A stretch of 27,370 nucleotides of DNA from the NCBI GenBank assembly GCA_002336725.1, contig DDEO01000208.1:1-27370 (forward strand), given 5' to 3'. The position numbers were made by a program, and so were the translations under genes. The stretch is from Bacteroidetes bacterium UBA1952 (GTDB taxonomy: Bacteria > Bacteroidota > Bacteroidia > Chitinophagales > Chitinophagaceae). Below the pieces are notes generated by a model. The model did no database searches. It was given only the letters and a program-made list of their open reading frames with translations, and was not told the DNA's origin. This document shows, piece after piece, positions 22,696 to 27,370 of this stretch; the first letter of the stretch is position 1; the number at the start of each line of letters is the position of its first letter.

Positions 22696-23868
22696 TCAAC
22701 CAATTTCAAGAATGAATTCGCCCATATTGCCGGTCGTAAATAGCCGGGCGTTTTTGCCAATTAGATTTTCGCGGGCGATAAGGCTCTTTGCGTCTCCCCA
22801 ATGGATTTGCGTCATGGAGTTGCGCTGCTCATATGCGCGGGTGTCTGTTCGGGTATTGTGGGTAAGCGCGAGGTGAAATGTGCCTGTATTTTTTCCTTCA
22901 ACAACAAGCGTAAAAAGGGCAGTGGCACGTTCCAGATGAGCCGCCTGCGGCTTCTCGTCGGGCTTCCAGTCCAGAGCAGCGAAAACGGTGTCCCGGAAGT
23001 AGTGTCGCTGGTCAATACCTTCTGTATTCCCTTTTTTGAACAGCATGGAGCCCGTCGGGTTTGTAACCGTGCCTTTCGGAATGTTCAGGTCGCGCGCTGT
23101 GAGCGCACCGCTTTCCCAAACGAGTTTTTCCGGAGTCAGGGCTTTTTCGCCCTTACCAGCCGCAGAAACTTTTGCCGTTTTGCAAGACTTTTTCCCCGAG
23201 AACGAAGCAGGGATGCCGGCAGCAGTTCTCTTGGGAAAAATTCCGGAAATAATAGATTCTGATTTCACTGCGCGGCTCTTTTCCTGCAATGCTTTCCGTT
23301 CGGCTTCTGTAGGAACAAGCCCCACCTCTGAAAGGGCTGCAATAAGGTCGTCATCAAGCTTTTTCAGGTTCGGGTCGGAATAGTCAAAAAGCCCTTTAAA
23401 CTGGTCTTTGAGTTGCTGAACAACGGCTCTGTCCGTTTCCAGCGCAAGGTCAAGCCGGAGATGTACGGACGCTTCCACATTGGCAAAAAGTCCCTGCGCC
23501 GTCAGGTTTGAAGAACCGATAATCACCTCTGCGCTACGGTCTCCTTCAAACAGATAGATTTTTGGATGGAAAATGGCGATGCCCGGCTGATAAAAAACAT
23601 AGGTATCTGCATCCAGCGTCAGCAATTCCTGTAGTGCCTCTCTGGAAGTGCCTTTCTGGTCAATGCCAACAACGACAGCAGCTTTTTCGAGATGAGGCCT
23701 TGCATTTTCAATAAGGGCCGCCAGCCCCTGGATGCCCGCTACACTCGCAAATGCAGAAATGCCCGTAAAGCTGTGGAGTTCCCTGTCTGCAAACAGCGAT
23801 GTCAGGCTGTAACCTGCTGCATTTTCGGCTGCTACTCTATAGCCCTGCCCTATTATCTGAATTTCCAT
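22696..23868 (-). CDS. PLD-family restriction endonuclease, BfiI-like
   Basis: This 390-residue protein has one phospholipase-D-type active site. The motif is FHPKIYLFEGDRSAEVIIGS then SNLT, with H101, K103, N121 and, 11 residues later, E132. As I recall the BfiI nuclease, its catalytic residues are H105, K107, N125 and E136, exactly the same spacing. Such nucleases carry one site per chain, dimerise, and cut DNA without metal ions. The rest (about 150-390) probably holds linker and DNA-recognition regions: a charged, Lys-rich low-complexity part at about 195-245, then a globular part. It is the first gene of the cassette and lies 44 bases after the polA stop, so it may be read through from polA; no clear promoter of its own was seen. 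Confidence in PLD family is high, in the BfiI comparison moderate. Confidence 0.85.
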   Translation of the reverse strand: MEIQIIGQGYRVAAENAAGYSLTSLFADRELHSFTGISAFASVAGIQGLAALIENARPHLEKAAVVVGIDQKGTSREALQELLTLDADTYVFYQPGIAIFHPKIYLFEGDRSAEVIIGSSNLTAQGLFANVEASVHLRLDLALETDRAVVQQLKDQFKGLFDYSDPNLKKLDDDLIAALSEVGLVPTEAERKALQEKSRAVKSESIISGIFPKRTAAGIPASFSGKKSCKTAKVSAAGKGEKALTPEKLVWESGALTARDLNIPKGTVTNPTGSMLFKKGNTEGIDQRHYFRDTVFAALDWKPDEKPQAAHLERATALFTLVVEGKNTGTFHLALTHNTRTDTRAYEQRNSMTQIHWGDAKSLIARENLIGKNARLFTTGNMGEFILEIG

Positions 23869-23912
23869 GTTGTCGTTTGTCGGAAGGTTTCGCTACCAAG
23901 AGAACTTTCAAA

Positions 23913-23993
23913 TTAATGCGCTTCCAACCAATTGCTCCCGCTTCCCGTCTCCGCCTTAATCGCTACGCCATTGGGCAACGTCATGGCGCTTTC
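23913..23993 (-). repeat. Functional polA 3' end, second copy of the 81-bp direct repeat
   Basis: These are codons 920-945 and the TAA stop of polA. They are the partner of 20607-20687, 77 of 81 positions identical and all differences silent. This copy closes the polA reading frame today. Confidence 0.95.
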
Positions 23994-26750
23994 CATGCAG
24001 TTTTCTATCAGGGCGCGGACTTCTTCCAGCTCTTCGTTCGGCACGTCAAAAATCAGTTCGTCGTGAACCTGTAGCACCATACGCGATGCCAGCCCGCGCT
24101 TTTTCAGCTCGCGGTGAACGCCAATCATGGCCTTTTTAATCATATCTGCCGCCGTCCCCTGAATGGGCATATTAATGGCGTTGCGCTCGGCAAAACTGCG
24201 AACGGTGGGGTTGCTCGAGCGGATGTCGCGCAGCCAGCGGCGCCGCCCGTCTAAGGTCTCGGCATAGAGGTTTTCTTTCGCAAAGGCAATGCGGTCGTCG
24301 ATATAGGTTTGGATGGCGGGGTATTGCTCAAAATAGGCCTTGATAATCTCGGCGGCTTCCTTGCGCGGAATGCCCAGCTTCTCGGCCAGCCCAAAGGCGC
24401 TCTGCCCGTAGATGATGCCGAAATTGGTCGCCTTCGCCGCCCGCCGCATCTCCGGCGTAACGGCGCTCTCGGCCACGCCATAAATCTTCGCCGCCGTGGC
24501 CGTATGCACATCGTGGCCTTCGGCAAAAGCCGCTATCATGGTTTCTTCTTTGGCAATGGCAGCAATGATGCGCAGCTCTATCTGCGAATAGTCGGCAGAG
24601 ACGAGCGTCCAGCCCTCGCCGCGCGGCACAAAAGCCTTGCGGATTTCGCGGCCCCGCTCGGTGCGCACGGGGATGTTTTGCAGGTTGGGGTTGCTGGAAG
24701 AAAGACGGCCCGTGCTCGCCACCGTCTGGTTGAAAGAGGTATGTATGCGGCCCGTTTTGGGATTTATCAGCAGCGGCAAGGCATCCACATACGTCGCCTT
24801 CAACTTGGTCAGCTCGCGGTAGGCCGTGATGGCATCAATAATCGGGTGCTTGCCGCGCAGCTTGGCCAGCACGTCTTCGCCGGTCGCATACTGACCGGTC
24901 TTGGTTTTGCGCCCGCCGCCGTCAATTTTCATCACGTCAAAAAGCACTTCACCCAGTTGCTTCGGCGAGCCGATGTTGAACCGCAAACCGGCCTCGGCAA
25001 ACACCGCTTCTTCGGCGGCTACAATATCGGCGGAGAGTACCTTGCTGTATTCGTTCAGGAAAGGCACATCAATGCCCACGCCTTCGTATTCCATATCGGC
25101 GAGCACGGGCACGAGCGGCGCTTCCACTTCGTGGAAAAGGGTCTCCATGCTTTCGGCTTTCAGCATCGGCTGAAAAACATCCTGCAACTGCCACACCACG
25201 TCGGCATCTTCGGCGGCATATTCTTTCACCAGATTCACCTCCACATCGCGCATCGTGAGCTGGCCCTTGCCTTTCTTGCCAATCAGTTCGGTGATAGATA
25301 CCGGCTCATATCCCAGATATTTTCCGGAAAGCAGGTCCATGTTGCGCTTGCCTTCCGGCTCCAGCAGGTAGTGGGCCAGCATCGTGTCCCAGATGCGGCC
25401 CTTCGGCTCCACGTCATACCATTTGAGCACCAGCCAGTCGTATTTCAGGTTCTGACCAATCCAGGTGATTTCGGGGTTTTCAAACAGCGGGCGGAAACGT
25501 TCCAGAATGGCTTGCGTCTGTTCGCGATTTTCCGGAAATGCCACGTAATATGCCTCGCCTTTCTGCCAGCAAAAGCTCATGCCCACCAGTTCGGCCAGGT
25601 TGGCATCGGTAGAAGTAGTTTCGGTGTCAAAGGCCAGCTCCGTTTTTTCGGAAATTTTTTCCAGGAGCGCCGCTATTTCGGCCTCGCTCTGCACCAGGTG
25701 ATAATCGTGCGACGTGTTGTGGATGTTTTTATCCACCGTGAGGATTTCAGCTACTTCCTCGCCCGCTGCGGTTGCAGCGGGCTGCACGCCGGGTTGCAGG
25801 TGCGCGGGCAGTGGGTTTCCAAAAAGATCCAGCGCGCCCTGCGTGGTAACGACGGGCGGCGCAAAATCGTCGCCCAGAATGCGGCGGCCCATTGCCTTAA
25901 ACTCCAGTTGGGTGAAGATTTCGGCCAGCGCCTCGCGGTTCCATTCACCCACGTGGCAGGCTTCTTCGTCAAAGTCCACCGGCGCATCGGTCTGGATGGT
26001 CGCCAGCTGCTTGCTCATAATCGCCGATTCGATGCCGGCGCGCACTTTTTCGCCCAGCGCCCCTTTTATCTTATCGGCGTTGGCAATCACGCCTTCCACC
26101 GTTTCGTATTCGGCCAGCAACTTGGCGGCGGTTTTTTCACCCACGCCCGCAATGCCGGGGATATTATCCACCGCATCGCCCATCAGGCCCAGAATATCAA
26201 TCACCTGACTCACACTTTTGATGTTCCATTTGGCACAAATCGCGGCACTATCGAGGATTTCATGCGAAGAACCCATGTAGCCGGGTTTATACATATAGAT
26301 GCCATCGCCCACCAGTTGGCCCATGTCTTTGTCGGGCGTTACCATATAGACCTCGTAGCCTTCTTTTGCGGCCTTTTTGGCAATCGTGCCAATCACGTCA
26401 TCGGCCTCATAGCCGGGCGACGACAGGCAGGGCAGGTTGAAGCCTTCGATGATGCGGCGGATGTCGGGCAGGGCGCTGGTGAGATCTTCGGGCGCTTCGG
26501 CGCGGTTGGCTTTGTAATCGGCGTAGGTGTTGGTGCGGTGAACATCGGTGTCCGATTTTCCGCCTTCAAAAACCACGGCCAGATGTGTAGGTTTTTCTTT
26601 GTTGAGGAGGTCCAGCAGCGTGTTGGTAAATCCAAACTGCGCGTTGGTATTGCGGCCCGTGCTGGTGATGCGCGGCGAGCGGGCAAGGGAGAAATAGGCG
26701 CGGTAGATGAGCGCCATGGCATCGAGGAGGAATAGCTTTTTGTGGGGCAT
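23913..26750 (-). CDS. polA: DNA polymerase I
   Basis: This full-length 945-residue enzyme acts in Okazaki fragment processing and repair. The 5'-3' exonuclease domain covers about 1-295 (LLDAMALIYRAYF, YEADDVIG, TPDKDMGQLV, GLMGDAVDNIPGIAGVGEKT). The 3'-5' proofreading domain is intact, with D375 and E377 in FDTETTS, D438 in GQNLKYDWL, and Y511/D515 in YAAED. The polymerase domain has motif A SADYSQIELR (D720), motif B RRAAKATNFGIIYGQ (769-783) and motif C VHDE (895-898). The ATG at 26750 (MPHKKLFLLDAMA) is the normal family start; the longer frame runs into a repeat tract. The last 26 codons are duplicated 3.3 kb downstream by the restriction-modification cassette, and the ancestral neighbour was probably mltG. 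Confidence 0.98.
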   Translation of the reverse strand: MPHKKLFLLDAMALIYRAYFSLARSPRITSTGRNTNAQFGFTNTLLDLLNKEKPTHLAVVFEGGKSDTDVHRTNTYADYKANRAEAPEDLTSALPDIRRIIEGFNLPCLSSPGYEADDVIGTIAKKAAKEGYEVYMVTPDKDMGQLVGDGIYMYKPGYMGSSHEILDSAAICAKWNIKSVSQVIDILGLMGDAVDNIPGIAGVGEKTAAKLLAEYETVEGVIANADKIKGALGEKVRAGIESAIMSKQLATIQTDAPVDFDEEACHVGEWNREALAEIFTQLEFKAMGRRILGDDFAPPVVTTQGALDLFGNPLPAHLQPGVQPAATAAGEEVAEILTVDKNIHNTSHDYHLVQSEAEIAALLEKISEKTELAFDTETTSTDANLAELVGMSFCWQKGEAYYVAFPENREQTQAILERFRPLFENPEITWIGQNLKYDWLVLKWYDVEPKGRIWDTMLAHYLLEPEGKRNMDLLSGKYLGYEPVSITELIGKKGKGQLTMRDVEVNLVKEYAAEDADVVWQLQDVFQPMLKAESMETLFHEVEAPLVPVLADMEYEGVGIDVPFLNEYSKVLSADIVAAEEAVFAEAGLRFNIGSPKQLGEVLFDVMKIDGGGRKTKTGQYATGEDVLAKLRGKHPIIDAITAYRELTKLKATYVDALPLLINPKTGRIHTSFNQTVASTGRLSSSNPNLQNIPVRTERGREIRKAFVPRGEGWTLVSADYSQIELRIIAAIAKEETMIAAFAEGHDVHTATAAKIYGVAESAVTPEMRRAAKATNFGIIYGQSAFGLAEKLGIPRKEAAEIIKAYFEQYPAIQTYIDDRIAFAKENLYAETLDGRRRWLRDIRSSNPTVRSFAERNAINMPIQGTAADMIKKAMIGVHRELKKRGLASRMVLQVHDELIFDVPNEELEEVRALIENCMESAMTLPNGVAIKAETGSGSNWLEAH

Positions 26751-27045
26751 TGTTGCTTCGCAAATTGGAGAATTGAACTCCGCCTTCGGCGGAATTGGAC
26801 GGCCTGCGGCCATTGGAGCCTTGGGCTTTATTTCCGGAAAATGCCTTTCGTTTTGAGGGAGATTTCCGGAAAAAAGAACAACAAAGGTGCAGCCTGTGAG
26901 GTTTGAAAAGGGACTTAAAAATCGGGGGTGTTTAAAAGGCAGGAGCGATAAGCCGGACTTGAGCCAAAACCCGGGTGCGTTTACAGGTACCAGCAGTCTT
27001 TGGGTCAGAAGAAATGCATCTTGTAGTGCCTCCTGCGTTCAGGTA
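26751..27045. other. Region upstream of polA with TTGGA repeats and hairpins
   Basis: No gene is seen. The polA-proximal part carries TTGGA words at about 26764, 26794 and 26814, a CCGCC/GGCGG hairpin near 26781-26793, and a second GGCC-containing palindrome near 26799-26812. It shares TTGGAGCCTT with the tract at 4383. Two TTTCCGGAAA copies lie at 26831-26840 and 26863-26872. No exact TAnnTTTG element was found in front of polA. Confidence 0.55.
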
Positions 27046-27160
27046 TTATACCAAATGGACAGCTAAAATGAACACTGCAATTCGGCTCTCCATCTTCCGC
27101 CGGAGGCGGAGGCCGGGGGTGAGGCTAACGGTGCAGGATTTAGCTGTCTAAATGGTATTA
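27046..27160. mobile_element. MITE-like element with 22-bp imperfect terminal inverted repeats
   Basis: Bases 27046-27067 match the reverse complement of 27139-27160 at 18 of 22 positions, both ending in GACAGCTAAA. The core has a CCGCC-rich hairpin (TTCCGCC/GGCGGA region, 27095-27110) and then GGCCGGGGGTGAGGCT (27111-27126), shared with the element at 17303. A degenerate relative of nearly equal length lies at 9400-9513. The element cannot code for a transposase. Confidence 0.65.
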
Positions 27161-27370
27161 AGTAGGTTGTCCAAATTAGTTTAGACTATCGCTCGGATAG
27201 TGCGCCGCGTAAATAAAGGCCTCGTACCTTCTAACGAGACTTTTATTCTATAAACTAATTACGGTACGATACTTAGGGGGATAAATAGGCTTCTTGCGAA
27301 AGTCGTTTCATGCGGCATTTTCGTTGCTGTGTAGTACGCCCCCAATCTCCATTATTCTGTGTTGTGGAGA
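27161..27370. other. Gene-free end of the window
   Basis: No ORF or RNA gene is recognised. A short hairpin ACTATC/GATAGT lies around 27185-27201. A longer imperfect hairpin around 27216-27244 (CCTCGT/ACGAG core) ends in CTTTTATT and could be a weak terminator for a gene on the plus strand. Because the window ends 130 bases later, its context is unknown. Confidence 0.4.

Larger units (their letters stand above)
20607..23993 (-). mobile_element. Restriction-modification cassette inserted at the polA 3' end, with direct repeats
   Basis: Three co-oriented genes (nuclease, controller, methyltransferase) lie between two direct copies of the last 81 bases of polA. The repeat period is 3306 bases. 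The junctions are sharp: homology stops at the polA stop codon on one side, and on the other side within a few bases of the methyltransferase stop (20690) and of codon 920 of polA. No integrase or transposase gene is present. This fits restriction-modification units known to insert with long target duplication, or integration with a replacement gene tail, as seen for elements that restore the gene they enter. Confidence 0.8.

Noticed and set aside
24309..26735. 808-codon open frame on the plus strand opposite polA
   Set aside because: It is the antisense shadow of polA, has no recognisable domain and unusual composition. The polA motifs on the other strand are unambiguous.
27161..27370. Possible tRNA or small RNA gene from the two hairpins
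   Set aside because: The hairpins do not form a cloverleaf, there is no T-arm consensus, and no promoter fits.

Overview
The window looks like the chromosome of a member of the Bacteroidota, with GC slightly above 50% by eye. The evidence is a type III glutamine synthetase, a DAHP synthase carrying a C-terminal chorismate mutase domain, several lipoproteins, an absence of obvious Shine-Dalgarno sites, and upstream sequences matching the Bacteroidota promoter form (TTG, about 19 bp, TAnnTTTG). A Saprospiria/Chitinophagia-like lineage is a guess. No rRNA, tRNA, CRISPR array or transposase gene is visible.

Layout. 1-10.6 kb is mostly minus-strand housekeeping and metabolism: superoxide dismutase (cut by the window edge), a repeat-rich lipoprotein, glutamine synthetase III, D-aminoacyl-tRNA deacylase, a flavin reductase-like protein, a coiled-coil protein, a di-haem cytochrome c peroxidase lipoprotein, an acetyl-CoA hydrolase/CoA-transferase family enzyme, a small plus-strand membrane protein, and DAHP synthase-chorismate mutase. 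10.8-13.6 kb is a metal-efflux pair, a zinc/cadmium-type P-type ATPase and a separate CGGC metal-binding protein. 13.7-17.7 kb holds a membrane protein, a lipoprotein, a Dam-type adenine methylase, a DinB-family protein and a small membrane protein. 17.9-20.5 kb has a BBE-type FAD oxidase and the transglycosylase MltG. 23.9-26.75 kb is polA. The last 600 bp have no gene.

The most interesting feature is at 20.6-24.0 kb. A restriction-modification cassette (PLD-family nuclease with BfiI-like active-site spacing, XRE controller protein, gamma-type DNA methyltransferase) sits exactly at the 3' end of polA and is flanked by two direct copies of the last 26 codons plus stop of polA. The copies differ at four of 81 positions, and every difference is synonymous, including TAA versus TGA at the stop. 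This is the pattern expected if the cassette arrived carrying a replacement polA tail, leaving polA intact and pushing the old tail 3.3 kb downstream towards mltG. The controller gene has a promoter-like sequence overlapped by an 8-bp inverted repeat, which is a good candidate operator.

The window is also unusually rich in small DNA-level signals. The palindrome TTCCGGAA occurs about 33 times (about 23 times as TTTCCGGAAA), in genes of every frame and between genes. There are four copies of a 45-bp palindromic element, three MITE-like elements, two arrays built on a GTATCAAG unit, and a cluster of TTGGA/TCCAA words upstream of dtd.
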